64,000 bases of DNA from Natronorubrum halophilum (GTDB lineage Archaea > Halobacteriota > Halobacteria > Halobacteriales > Natrialbaceae), in the NCBI RefSeq assembly GCF_003670115.1, contig NZ_QQTY01000001.1, positions 496,001-560,000 of the forward strand. Reading direction: 5' to 3'. Position 1 is the first letter of the stretch, and every line of letters begins with the position of its first letter. This document shows, piece by piece, positions 27,701 to 34,451 of this stretch. The notes under the pieces are model-generated. The model worked only from the letters and a program-made list of their open reading frames with translations. It was not told where the DNA came from and searched no databases. Position numbers and translations under genes: made by a program.

Positions 27701-28885
27701 AATCTGCTCGACCGTGGCCGCCTGACTCTGCGTGATCGAACCCGTGGCCGCACCGAAAGAGGCCTCCTGAATCTGCGTGATCGAGATGCGCTGGACCTGT
27801 TCGACGCTCACGGACTGAACCTGTTTCAACGACCCCCTGCTCGCGCCGTGCGCTGCGGATTGGGTCTGCTCGACGCTCACCTCCTGTCGCTGGACGAGCG
27901 CCCCCTTCGCGGCACCCGTCGCGGCCTTCTGTACCTGCTTGATGTCCACCCGCTGGCGCTGTTCGACCTCGACACGCTGATCCTGCTCGAGCGCGGCTTC
28001 GGTGGTCCCCTCGAGTGCGCCGGCCGACGCCCCTGCCGCGGCGTACTGGACGTGTTCGAGCGTTACCTGCTGGCGCTGTTCGACCGTGATCTGCTGGTAC
28101 TGCTCGAGGACGCCGTAGGACGCGCCCTGTGCGGCCTCCTGAATCGTCGGCGCGTCGGTAACGTTCTCGTCGCCGGCCTCGCTGGCGGCCCCGGCAGCGC
28201 CACCGCGGGTCGCGACCTGAATCTGCTCGACGGTCGCGCGTTGTTCCTGTGCGACCGCGCCGTGGGTCGCGCCCCAGGTCGCGCTTTGCATCTGGCTCGC
28301 GGTGACCGTCTGGTGTTGAGAGAGCGCCCCGTCGGTCGCCCCGTCGACCGCGTACTGGATCTGTTCGACCTCGACTCGCTGTTCCTGTATCAGCGAGCCG
28401 TGGACCGCCCCTTTCGTCGCCTCCTGGACCTGCTCGACCTCGGCTTCCTGGTGTTGGGCGACCGACTCGCTCGCCCCCTCGATCGCCGCCGCTCGCTGCT
28501 CTTGCGTGACCTCGACGCCCTGGGACTGAACCAGTTCGATTCCCTCGTCGACGCCGGCCTCGACGGCGTCTTCCTGCTGGGTCGAGAGCGACGCCCGCGC
28601 ATTCGCCTCGGCTGTCGGCTCCAGAGACGCTAACTCGACGCTCTCCGCGACGCCCGTCCCACCGGCATCCATCTCGCCGCCGCCCGCACCGCTCTCATCA
28701 GCATCGGTCTCCGGTGGCGACTCACCGCCAGCGGCTGGGTCCCCCTCGGCCGAAGTATCGGCTTCCGCTCCGCTATCGTCGTTCTGGGCGATACCGCCGC
28801 CGAGCATCGGCAGTGCCAGTACGCTCGTGACCATCAGAAACGCGACGACGAGCGTCCCAGCGACTGCACCTCGCCCGCGATTCAT
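24704..28885 (-). CDS. Large secreted surface protein with Gln-rich 23-residue repeats, DUF7282-like and CARDB domains
   Basis: 1,393 residues from MNRGRGAVAGTLVVAFLMVT (ATG 28885), a Sec-type signal ending near GGGIAQ. About residues 90-550 consist of about 16 repeats with consensus VEVEQIQxAAxGAxxGALxQ, some with an extra 8-residue VEQRQRV half unit. A DUF7282-like beta domain follows (about 560-675, FADQESDGESVVVDSVDLSD), then two similar beta domains (about 685-880, each with TGDGET and EPPLEENAT). Two CARDB-like domains (about 1108-1295, AIENVGDGEGTQNVSLSV) precede a Pro/Glu/Asp-rich tail. No PGF-CTERM or C-terminal membrane helix is seen, so it is secreted or held non-covalently. Its function is unknown; an adhesin or matrix protein is inference. 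Confidence 0.88.
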   Translation of the reverse strand: MNRGRGAVAGTLVVAFLMVTSVLALPMLGGGIAQNDDSGAEADTSAEGDPAAGGESPPETDADESGAGGGEMDAGGTGVAESVELASLEPTAEANARASLSTQQEDAVEAGVDEGIELVQSQGVEVTQEQRAAAIEGASESVAQHQEAEVEQVQEATKGAVHGSLIQEQRVEVEQIQYAVDGATDGALSQHQTVTASQMQSATWGATHGAVAQEQRATVEQIQVATRGGAAGAASEAGDENVTDAPTIQEAAQGASYGVLEQYQQITVEQRQQVTLEHVQYAAAGASAGALEGTTEAALEQDQRVEVEQRQRVDIKQVQKAATGAAKGALVQRQEVSVEQTQSAAHGASRGSLKQVQSVSVEQVQRISITQIQEASFGAATGSITQSQAATVEQIQAAADGAAGGVLVQQQGISITQIQHAAIGASEGAIQSAIQYQNVEVTQIQAAAYGAGGGAVIQKQIVDVTQVQTLATGGASGALVQYQEATVEQIQIAARGACEETARAVQYQRISVSQLQILTEEAATDATEYAIQEGIDDPAEINQYLEVEISQRIETVDEPEGTAAITFADQESDGESVVVDSVDLSDGGFVALYGGDSVADPTTVIGSSDYLESGEHDDVEIELENPLEEGQPLLAVVHRDTTGDETFQYAESDGAEDDPYVTPAGSPVLDTAFVTVGDSAEPDDANATLSVTDQAGDGETLAVDEAGAPVEYTVTASSDGTEAESETFEANQTVTDLELDLEPPLEENATVDVAVVDEDGAELANESIEYALEDGDGPPADDANATLNVTDQTGDGETVTVEEANADVAYVLTATDEDGERLAESGPFEANETVAFESLDLEPPLEENATLEVAVEAADDGANETGTGAGAVLESETIEYTVDGDPETFEATFVDCSRAEVTGSFEEGDTIIVATGFYQSGGFGNTMGEYAITVGEDVEAPLEGTVTYEIGDEFAVDETAEGATVTVPGGDFGAAITGFASPDATPGSIDHPNPDAGDCLESVRPELPELSVEETTPTEDAIEVTFGYINPNDAELLVDSEFVEGTTAAEPVDELEPGTNSFTVEWTPEDDDERLVWAVDMSFYDYDEDAVAPAQTDAAGEIAPTDPAEFAVSIADTNDPVEQGEPLEVDAAIENVGDGEGTQNVSLSVAGDTVDEQSVSLEPEATEDVTLTAETEDLEPGDYPVEVSSENETAETTVTIEETGEPEFAVTDFDAPETAEPGDEVTVSATIENVGESEGTQTVSYSVDGQDIDEETLDLESDESETVTFSSTMPADDSTHTIATDDDQASATIEAADEPDPAEEEPADDELPTEEPTDEPPAEDPGDEPGTEAEPGNESPPDDPVTEDPTDEPFGEPEGDGAGDPAEPTETESPVEPAGSGGDSDPGTEAPAG
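27230..28575 (-). repeat. Coding repeat array: about 16 units of a 23-residue Q-x-Q motif
   Basis: In the translated frame the units share [V/T]-x-x-Q-[I/V]-Q, then A-A/T-x-G-A-x-x-G-A/S-L, then x-Q-x-Q. Examples are EVEQIQYAVDGATDGALSQH, SITQIQEASFGAATGSITQS and EVTQIQAAAYGAGGGAVIQK. The spacing is mostly 69 bases. Three units carry an extra 8-residue Q-x-Q block. DNA identity between units is modest, so the array is old rather than freshly duplicated. Confidence 0.85.
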
Positions 28886-29364
28886 GGCTCGACTCCGCCG
28901 TGTCCGCTGTGCTCGACTCCGCTGTGTGTGGTGATCGCCGCGCGCGAACTCCGATCGAAGCCCCCAGTTACCCGAATCGATCGACGTCCCCGGTTTGTCC
29001 TGCGGCCCCTTCGTGTTCCGGACGGTGTACTCACGGATGGCATCGGTTCTCAAGGCGGGGGCCGAACGAGCGCATAAGGACCGATGGTTGTTTCGGTTAG
29101 TAACCGGATACAATACCCGATTACGTTCCTCGAATCGGAGCGCTTCGGACTCCCATCGCATGGCGTGAGCACTGGTAACGAATCGAAACGCTGAACGCAC
29201 GATCGACTCGAGCACCCCGATCGGCGACACGAAGCGAACTGTTTCGCCCCGTTCTGGCGGCGCCGGCGTTCGTCTCGAGCGGCCGAAAATGCGAACGTGA
29301 CTAGCGATTGTCTCTCACCTCGGAAACCGAAGTGTTGAACAGGGTTTACGGGAGAGTCGGTCGT
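28886..29364. other. Divergent intergenic region between the repeat protein and bioY
   Basis: About 480 bases. The frame of the surface protein stays open upstream of 28885, but the extra 115 residues are basic, lack the acidic bias and precede a perfect signal peptide, so they are not coding. No RNA gene is visible. An AT-richer block at about 29080-29130 may hold the promoter of the surface protein. The region just before bioY contains GTGTTGAACAGGGTTTAC (29330-29347), a weakly palindromic candidate operator. Confidence 0.4.
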
Positions 29365-29952
29365 ATGGAAACGGAACGGGACGCGGTCGAACTCGTCGAG
29401 GGGGATGTCGTCCGGCAATTCGCTCGCGCAGCGGTGCTCGCGGCGCTGCTCGGGGCGATCGGGCCGGTGTCGGTACCGATACCGCTATCGCCGGCACCGG
29501 TCACGCTGCAGGTGCTGTTCGTCTTCCTCGCCGGCCTCGTTCTGGGGCCGGTCTGGGGGACCGTCTCGATGGTCCTCTATCTCACCGCCGGCGCTATCGG
29601 GCTCCCCGTCTTTTCGGGCTGGGAAGCCGGAATCGGTTCCCTGTTCGGAAACACTGGGGGCTATCTCTGGTCGTACCCGTTCGCCGCCGCGCTGATCGGA
29701 TTCGTCGTCCATCGCGGAACCGACCTCCGAGACCCCGCCGATGTCCCGTTTCCGATCGTCGTCGGGGCCCTGCTGATGGCGACGATACTCATCTACGGCA
29801 TGGGAACGGGGTACGCGGCCTGGCTCCTTGATCTCGAGCCGTGGGAGGCGATCGCTGGCTACGCGCTCCCCTTCGTCCCCGGCGAAGTGCTCAAGATGGC
29901 CGCCGCGATCGCCATCGTCCAGAGCGGTCGGCTCGAACCGATCAGATCCTGA
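29365..29952 (+). CDS. bioY: Biotin-specific ECF transporter S component BioY
   Basis: 195 residues from METERDAVELVEGDVVRQFA (ATG 29365). Six helices are visible. BioY motifs present: VPIPLSPAPVTLQVLFVFLA, followed by GLVLGPVWGTVSMVLYLTAG and FSGWEAGIGSLFGNTGGYLW, containing the biotin-binding and G-rich loops. BioY captures biotin in the membrane and docks on the EcfA/EcfT module encoded by the next two genes. Three bases separate it from the ATPase gene. Confidence 0.94.
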   Translation: METERDAVELVEGDVVRQFARAAVLAALLGAIGPVSVPIPLSPAPVTLQVLFVFLAGLVLGPVWGTVSMVLYLTAGAIGLPVFSGWEAGIGSLFGNTGGYLWSYPFAAALIGFVVHRGTDLRDPADVPFPIVVGALLMATILIYGMGTGYAAWLLDLEPWEAIAGYALPFVPGEVLKMAAAIAIVQSGRLEPIRS

Positions 29953-29955
29953 CCG

Positions 29956-30657
29956 ATGATCGAATTTTGCGCCGTCTCGTACGCGTTCGACGACGTGCCC
30001 GTCCTCGAGGACGTCTCGCTCGCGATCGACGACGGCGAGTTCGTCGTCCTCGCCGGGGCTAACGGAAGCGGGAAGACGACGCTGTTGCGCCACTGCAACG
30101 GCCTGCTGTCGCCGGACTCCGGCGACGTGCTGGTCAACGGGACGCCCGTCGAGGCCGACCTCATCGCCGCCCGCTCGAGCGTCGGCATGGTCTTTCAACA
30201 CCCGCGCGACCAGTTCGTCGCCGCGACGGTCGGTGCCGACGTGGCCTTCGGCCCCGAAAACCTCGGCCTCGAGCGCGAGGAGATCGATCGACGGGTCGGG
30301 GCCGCCCTCGAGGCGGTGAACTTGGCGGGTCGCGAGACCGAACGGATCGACGCCCTTTCGGGCGGCGAACAGTCCCGCGTGGCCATCGCGGGCGCGCTCG
30401 CGATGGAACCGACACACCTCGTCCTCGACGAACCGTTCACCGGGCTCGACGAGCCCGCCCGGCGATCCGTGCTCTCGCGCCTCGAGTCCCTCGCCGCCGG
30501 GGGGACCGGCGTCCTGCTCGCGACGCACGACCTTCGAGACGTGCTCGGACTCGCCGATCGCGTCGTCGCCATGGGAGACGGCCGCGTCGTCGTCGACGAG
30601 CCCCCGGAGCGCGCGCTCGAGCAACTCGCCGGACTCGAGGTACGGGTTCCCGAATGA
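29956..30657 (+). CDS. bioM: ECF transporter ATPase (BioM/EcfA-like)
   Basis: 233 residues, an ABC ATPase. Walker A GANGSGKTTLLRH, Q-loop MVFQHPRDQFVAATVGADVA, signature LSGGEQSRVAIAGALAMEPT, Walker B HLVLDEPFTGLD, and switch His in LLATHDLRDV are all intact. The NPD or HPRDQ Q-loop style is typical of ECF ATPases. It energises biotin uptake with BioY and the T subunit. The stop TGA overlaps the ATG of a 17-codon mini-ORF leading to the T-subunit gene. Confidence 0.94.
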   Translation: MIEFCAVSYAFDDVPVLEDVSLAIDDGEFVVLAGANGSGKTTLLRHCNGLLSPDSGDVLVNGTPVEADLIAARSSVGMVFQHPRDQFVAATVGADVAFGPENLGLEREEIDRRVGAALEAVNLAGRETERIDALSGGEQSRVAIAGALAMEPTHLVLDEPFTGLDEPARRSVLSRLESLAAGGTGVLLATHDLRDVLGLADRVVAMGDGRVVVDEPPERALEQLAGLEVRVPE

Positions 30658-30707
30658 CCGAGACCGAACGGCCACCAGCGCCGGACCGGGTGCGTTCACA
30701 ATGTTAA
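30654..30707 (+). CDS. 17-codon relay mini-ORF between the ECF ATPase and T-subunit genes
   Basis: Starts in the ATGA at the ATPase stop and ends with TAA at 30705-30707, seven bases into the T-subunit gene whose ATG is at 30701. The peptide MTETERPPAPDRVRSQC has no domain. It would place a terminating ribosome at the next start codon. Expression is unproven. Confidence 0.35.
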   Translation: MTETERPPAPDRVRSQC

Positions 30708-31405
30708 CCTACGATCCCGACGACACGCTCGCCCACCGGCTCGACCCCCGCTCGAAGCTGGCGCTCCAGATCGGGTTCGCCGCGACCGCGCTGGCACACA
30801 CTAGCCTGCGGGCGCTGCTCGTCCTCTCCGCGGTGACCGCGGTCGTCCTCCTCGTCGCTCGAGTGCCGCTGCTCGAGGCGCTCTCCGCTTATCGGTTCGC
30901 GCTGGTCTTTCTCGCGCTTGCGCCGCTGCTCGCGGGGCTCACGTTCGGCTCGCCGTGGTTCGATCTCGCGGACGCCGGCACCTCCGCGCGAGCGAGCTAC
31001 CGGGTGTTGCTCATCCTCCTGGTCAGCGCCGCCTACATCCGATCGACGCCGGTTCGCGCGTCTCGAGCCGCGATCCAGCGGACGATTCCCGGCAAACCCG
31101 GCCAGCTACTCGGCGTCGGCGTCGCGCTCGTCTTTCGGTTCCTCCCCGTCCTCCAAGCCGACCTCCGGACCATCCGCGACGCGATGGCGGCCCGTCTCGG
31201 AGACGAGCGCGGGGCCGTCGACCGCGCCAGCACGCTGGGACTGCTCGGACTCTCGAGGGCGTTCGATCGGGCCGATCGACTCGCGCTCGCGCTGCAAGCG
31301 CGGTGTTTCGCCTGGAATCCCACCCTCCCCCCGCTATCGTTTTCGCGACTCGACTACCCCGTGTTCGGGGTGGCCGTCGCGTTCGTGATCTCGGCGGCGC
31401 TCTGA
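30701..31405 (+). CDS. bioN: ECF transporter transmembrane (T) component (BioN/EcfT-like)
   Basis: 234 residues with five or six helices. The opening DDTLAHRLDPRSKLALQIGF is the conserved EcfT N-terminus. The coupling-helix motifs are AMAARLGDERGAVDRAS and ALALQARCFAW, corresponding to the two Arg-containing ARG-like signatures that contact the ATPases. Together with bioY and bioM it completes a biotin importer. Its start overlaps the end of the mini-ORF. It converges on the flavoprotein gene at 31628. Confidence 0.9.
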   Translation: MLTYDPDDTLAHRLDPRSKLALQIGFAATALAHTSLRALLVLSAVTAVVLLVARVPLLEALSAYRFALVFLALAPLLAGLTFGSPWFDLADAGTSARASYRVLLILLVSAAYIRSTPVRASRAAIQRTIPGKPGQLLGVGVALVFRFLPVLQADLRTIRDAMAARLGDERGAVDRASTLGLLGLSRAFDRADRLALALQARCFAWNPTLPPLSFSRLDYPVFGVAVAFVISAAL

Positions 31406-31497
31406 CGGCGGGCGCGGCGACGAATTCGAACCCCCGTCCACTCTCGAGGCACCCGTCGGTCGCGCCTCGTAGCCGGCACGCTATTCGGCCGGGAAGA

Positions 31498-31525
31498 CGG
31501 CTCCGCGCACTCTCGCGCGGAGCCG
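31498..31525. terminator. Perfect 11-bp GC hairpin between convergent genes
   Basis: CGGCTCCGCGC at 31498-31508 pairs perfectly with GCGCGGAGCCG at 31515-31525, with a 6-base loop ACTCTC. It lies in the gap between bioN (plus) and the flavoprotein gene (minus). No T-run follows on either strand, so a classical archaeal intrinsic terminator is not proven; it may shield 3' ends. Confidence 0.4.
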
Positions 31526-31627
31526 TGGGACCCGGGGGAGGGCAGGCCGGTGGCCGCCCTCGGCGGAACGAAACGCGCTGTTCAATCCGCGTCGTGTTCC
31601 GAATGCGTACCGTACCGCGAACGACGG

Positions 31628-33064
31628 TTACCGCAACGTCCCGGCGAGCACCTTCGCGGCGACGAGCACCGGGTCCCACGTGCTGTTGAACGGCGGCGCG
31701 TACGCGAGGTCGTAGTTTTCCAGCTCGAAGACGGTGGTTCCCTCCTCGAGCGCCCCGACGATCGCGTGGCTCCGATGGACCGCCCCCTCGCCGTACTCGC
31801 TGACGAGGCTCGCGCCGAGGACGCGCGCGGAGTCGCGGTCGGCGGTCAACGTGATCGTGACCTCGCCGCCCTCGGGGTAGTAGCCCGCGCGCGATTTCGC
31901 CGTGATCGTCTCGCTGACCGGATCGAACCCGGCCTCGCGTGCCTCGTCGTGGTCGACGATTCCGGTTCGCGCCGCCTCGACGTCGAACGCCTTGACGGCC
32001 GCCGTGCCGGCGACGGTGCCGCCTTCGGTCGGCGTCCCGGTGACGGTCTGTCCGACGGCGCGGCCGTGTCGGTTGGCGGTCAGCGCCAGAGGGACGTAGA
32101 CCGGATCGCCCGTGACGGTGTGGGTGGCCTCGGCGCAATCGCCCGCCGCATAGATGTCGGGAGCGTTCGTTTCGCGATAGGCGTCGGTCGCGACCGCGCC
32201 CGTCGGACCGAGTTCGATCCCGGCGTCTTCGGCGAGCGCCGTTCGGGGTCGAACGCCGGTGCCGAGCAACACCATCTCGACGTCGACTCGCTCGTCGGCG
32301 GTGACGACGGCCTCGACGGTTCCGTTTCCGTCCTCACCGGTCTCCCCACCCTCGAGCGCCAGCACCTCGCTCTCGAGGTACACGACGACGTCTTGTTCCC
32401 GAAGGTGGGCGACGACTTCCTCGCTCGTCGCCTCGCTGAACCCCGTCAACACCTGGTCGCCGCGCTGGAACAGGTTGACTTCGAATCCGTTCGCGGCCAG
32501 CGCCTCGGCCATCTCGAGCCCGATGTATCCCCCGCCGACGACTCCGACGGGACCGGTGCAGTTCTCGAGGTATCGACAGGCCGGTCCGCGGTCTGCCTGC
32601 TGAAGCGACTCGCCGTCGCGCGCTCGAGCGATGTACTCCCGGAGTTCCTTCCCGTCGCTCATCGACCCGAGCGTGTAAACGCCCTCCCGATCGGTTCCGT
32701 CGATCGGGGGCACCACCGCCTCCGCGCCGGTCGCGAGCAGCAGGTGATCGTACGACTGGACGACGTCCCCGGACTCGTGCTCGGCGGTGACCGTCCGGTC
32801 GTCCGGATCGACCGCGACGACCTCGTGGCCCGTCCGCAGGTCGATATCGCGTTCCTCCCGGAACTCCTCCGGAGTCACCGAGACGAGCGCCTCGAGGGAC
32901 TGGATCTCGCCTTTCACGTAGTAGGGGAGACCGCAGGCACCGTAGGAGACCCACTCGCCCTTCTCGAAGACGATTACCTCGAGATCGGGATCGTCGCGCT
33001 TTGCCTTGCTTGCGGCGGACATTCCCGCTGCGTCGCCGCCGACGATAACGAAGGTATCCGTCAT
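31628..33064 (-). CDS. FAD-dependent pyridine nucleotide-disulfide oxidoreductase, CoA-disulfide reductase/NADH oxidase type
   Basis: 478 residues from MTDTFVIVGGDAAGMSAASK (ATG 33064). The FAD dinucleotide fold is VIVGGDAAGMSAASKAKR; the single redox Cys is in VSYGACGLPYYVKGEI at the position typical of CoA-disulfide reductases and NADH oxidases. The NAD(P) fold is PVGVVGGGYIGLEMAEALA, and the second FAD motif is APDIYAAGDCAEATHTVTG. The C-terminal dimerisation domain is present. Such enzymes keep CoA (or related thiols) reduced or reduce O2 or sulfur species; the precise substrate is not decidable. It is monocistronic. Confidence 0.9.
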   Translation of the reverse strand: MTDTFVIVGGDAAGMSAASKAKRDDPDLEVIVFEKGEWVSYGACGLPYYVKGEIQSLEALVSVTPEEFREERDIDLRTGHEVVAVDPDDRTVTAEHESGDVVQSYDHLLLATGAEAVVPPIDGTDREGVYTLGSMSDGKELREYIARARDGESLQQADRGPACRYLENCTGPVGVVGGGYIGLEMAEALAANGFEVNLFQRGDQVLTGFSEATSEEVVAHLREQDVVVYLESEVLALEGGETGEDGNGTVEAVVTADERVDVEMVLLGTGVRPRTALAEDAGIELGPTGAVATDAYRETNAPDIYAAGDCAEATHTVTGDPVYVPLALTANRHGRAVGQTVTGTPTEGGTVAGTAAVKAFDVEAARTGIVDHDEAREAGFDPVSETITAKSRAGYYPEGGEVTITLTADRDSARVLGASLVSEYGEGAVHRSHAIVGALEEGTTVFELENYDLAYAPPFNSTWDPVLVAAKVLAGTLR

Positions 33065-33175
33065 GGCAGTCTGTTCGTTCGACAGCACCGTAACTACTGA
33101 GGTGGGAACGTCGTCTCCTCGAGTGACTTCGCGGGGCGCGTCCCGGTGATCGGTATCCGAATCGCCACGATCGGG

Positions 33176-33880
33176 CTATAATCGCTCGTCGATGTAACTC
33201 GCCTGTTGGACGTCGAGGTTCGACTCGATCCGGCGAAGCGCAACCCGACGCTCGCGGTCGGAATACCCCGACAAATGCCGGCGCGCCCACGTCCTCGCGG
33301 CGTACAGATCCCGCTGGTAGTGGACGTCACACGGGATCGACTCGAGGCCGGCGACGTAGCTGGCCCAGACTCGCTTGTGGCCGTTGAGAATCTCGAACCG
33401 ATCGCCACAGTCCCGGACTAGCGGGGCGGGTTCGGGGCGACCGCGCTCGCGAATCGCCTCGATGTAGTTGCGGTTGGCAGCCGCCTCGAAGTTTCGCGCG
33501 TGGTACGGACATGGATCGATATCGTTCAGCGCGAGCTCGTGCGGCTCGAGTTGTCCGACACGACGTAACTGAGCGGCCGGGAAAGAGTAGTAGTCGACGC
33601 CGTCCCGATTCAGCTGCTCGAGCGCGAGCGCGATCCCGCCGGTGTAGCGCGGATACCGCTCCTCGAGGTCGTCACGGAAGACCACCACCACGACCCGCTC
33701 GTCGGCCGGGTACTCCGGATTCGTATCCGCGACGGTACCGCCGGGGACGCGCCACTCTTCGGCGACGGCGTTCGGCAGTTTGACGACGACCGCCCGCGCT
33801 CCAGGCCGGTCCCTGTCGACGATGATGTCCCCGAGTTGGCGGGGCGTCCGTTCCGAATGCGAACCTGTCAGTGTAATCAC
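33176..33880 (-). CDS. ParB/sulfiredoxin-like nuclease-domain protein
   Basis: 234 residues. The C-terminal half (about 120-190) carries the ParB-like core: NRNYIEAIRERGRPEPAPLV, then RFEILNGHKRVWASYVAGLE, where GHKRVWA corresponds to the ParBc box II GHRRxxA. The N-terminal half is a beta-rich region with RPGARAVVVKLPNAVAEEWR. There is no obvious helix-turn-helix, so plasmid partition activity is unlikely; a chromosomal regulator or nuclease-like role is open. It is just downstream of the tRNA-Thr region, on the same strand. Confidence 0.8.
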   Translation of the reverse strand: MITLTGSHSERTPRQLGDIIVDRDRPGARAVVVKLPNAVAEEWRVPGGTVADTNPEYPADERVVVVVFRDDLEERYPRYTGGIALALEQLNRDGVDYYSFPAAQLRRVGQLEPHELALNDIDPCPYHARNFEAAANRNYIEAIRERGRPEPAPLVRDCGDRFEILNGHKRVWASYVAGLESIPCDVHYQRDLYAARTWARRHLSGYSDRERRVALRRIESNLDVQQASYIDERL

Positions 33881-34236
33881 CTGTCCGGAACACTATTCTA
33901 GAGCACAATAATCGATACGACCCGTTTCGAATTCGCGGGCAGCGAGGTCGGAACGAGTGATGGGATTTCCCGTAGGCAAACACCCCGCTGGGGCGCAAAA
34001 GCGTTCCGAGAGAGCGAACACCGATCTCTACGAGCGTATTCAGGTGTCTCCCTGTTCGGCGGGGGAGATCGAAGGAATTGCCTGGAACCTCAAGAACGTC
34101 TTCGCTGCTCGTGAGTTTGCTCGCAGTAGAAGAAGCCGGTGGAGGGGGTGTGAACCACGGTCGCAGCGAAGCTGCTCCTGATTCAAATCCCTCCAGCGCG
34201 TATTCGCTGCTCGTGAGTTTGCTCGCAGTAGAAGAA
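33881..34236. other. Intergenic region with tRNA-derived repeats
   Basis: About 355 bases between the ParB-like gene and the 3' end of tRNA-Thr. The right part (from 34103) is filled by a duplicated piece of the tRNA 3' end and its flank. The left part (33881-34100) has no gene that looks coding; a 74-codon plus-strand ORF there is basic and without similarity that I can see. Confidence 0.5.
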
Positions 34237-34248
34237 GCCGGTGGAGGG
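34103..34248. repeat. 46-bp direct repeat including the tRNA-Thr 3' end, period exactly 100 bp
   Basis: Positions 34103-34148 and 34203-34248 are identical: they start TTCGCTGCTCGTGAGTTTGC and end GCCGGTGGAGGG. The second copy includes the last 12 bases of the tRNA (34237-34248) plus its 3' flank. Between the copies, 34184-34197 reads TTCAAATCCCTCCA, a 14-base match to the tRNA T-arm region in the opposite orientation. Partial tRNA 3'-end duplication is the usual footprint of tyrosine-recombinase integration, but no integrase is visible in the window. Confidence 0.75.
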
Positions 34249-34309
34249 ATTTGAACCCTCGACCTAATCCTTACGAAGGATTCGCTCTGCCAGTCTGAGC
34301 TACACCGGC
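34237..34309 (-). tRNA. tRNA-Thr (anticodon CGT)
   Basis: The minus strand folds into a complete cloverleaf. The acceptor is GCCGGTG with CACCGGC, D-arm GCTC/GAGC, and the anticodon stem AATCC/GGATT encloses the loop TTCGTAA, giving anticodon CGU (codon ACG). The T-arm is GAGGG-TTCAAAT-CCCTC. CCA is not encoded. No intron is present. Its 3' end is partially duplicated downstream. Confidence 0.95.
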
Positions 34310-34451
34310 ACACTCACTTCGGTCGTGTCCCGAGCCTTGCCTCGTTTCCGTCGGCGAGACACCGGCGCGATCGCATTCATTCATACGATCGATACCAGCC
34401 ATAAGGATTGCGAATCGCATCAGTCGTGGGACTGACCCGCGTGACCTCGAG

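Noticed and set aside
25046-28633. Two long plus-strand ORFs opposite the Q-repeat protein
   Set aside because: They mirror the repetitive coding strand and have Arg/Leu-rich shadow composition. The minus-strand frame has the signal peptide and domains.
28886-29230. N-terminal extension of 115 residues to the Q-repeat protein
   Set aside because: The extension is basic and lacks a haloarchaeal bias; the signal peptide starts at 28885.
33957-34181. 74-codon plus-strand ORF beside the tRNA repeats
   Set aside because: It reads into the repeated tRNA-derived DNA and has no recognisable protein feature.
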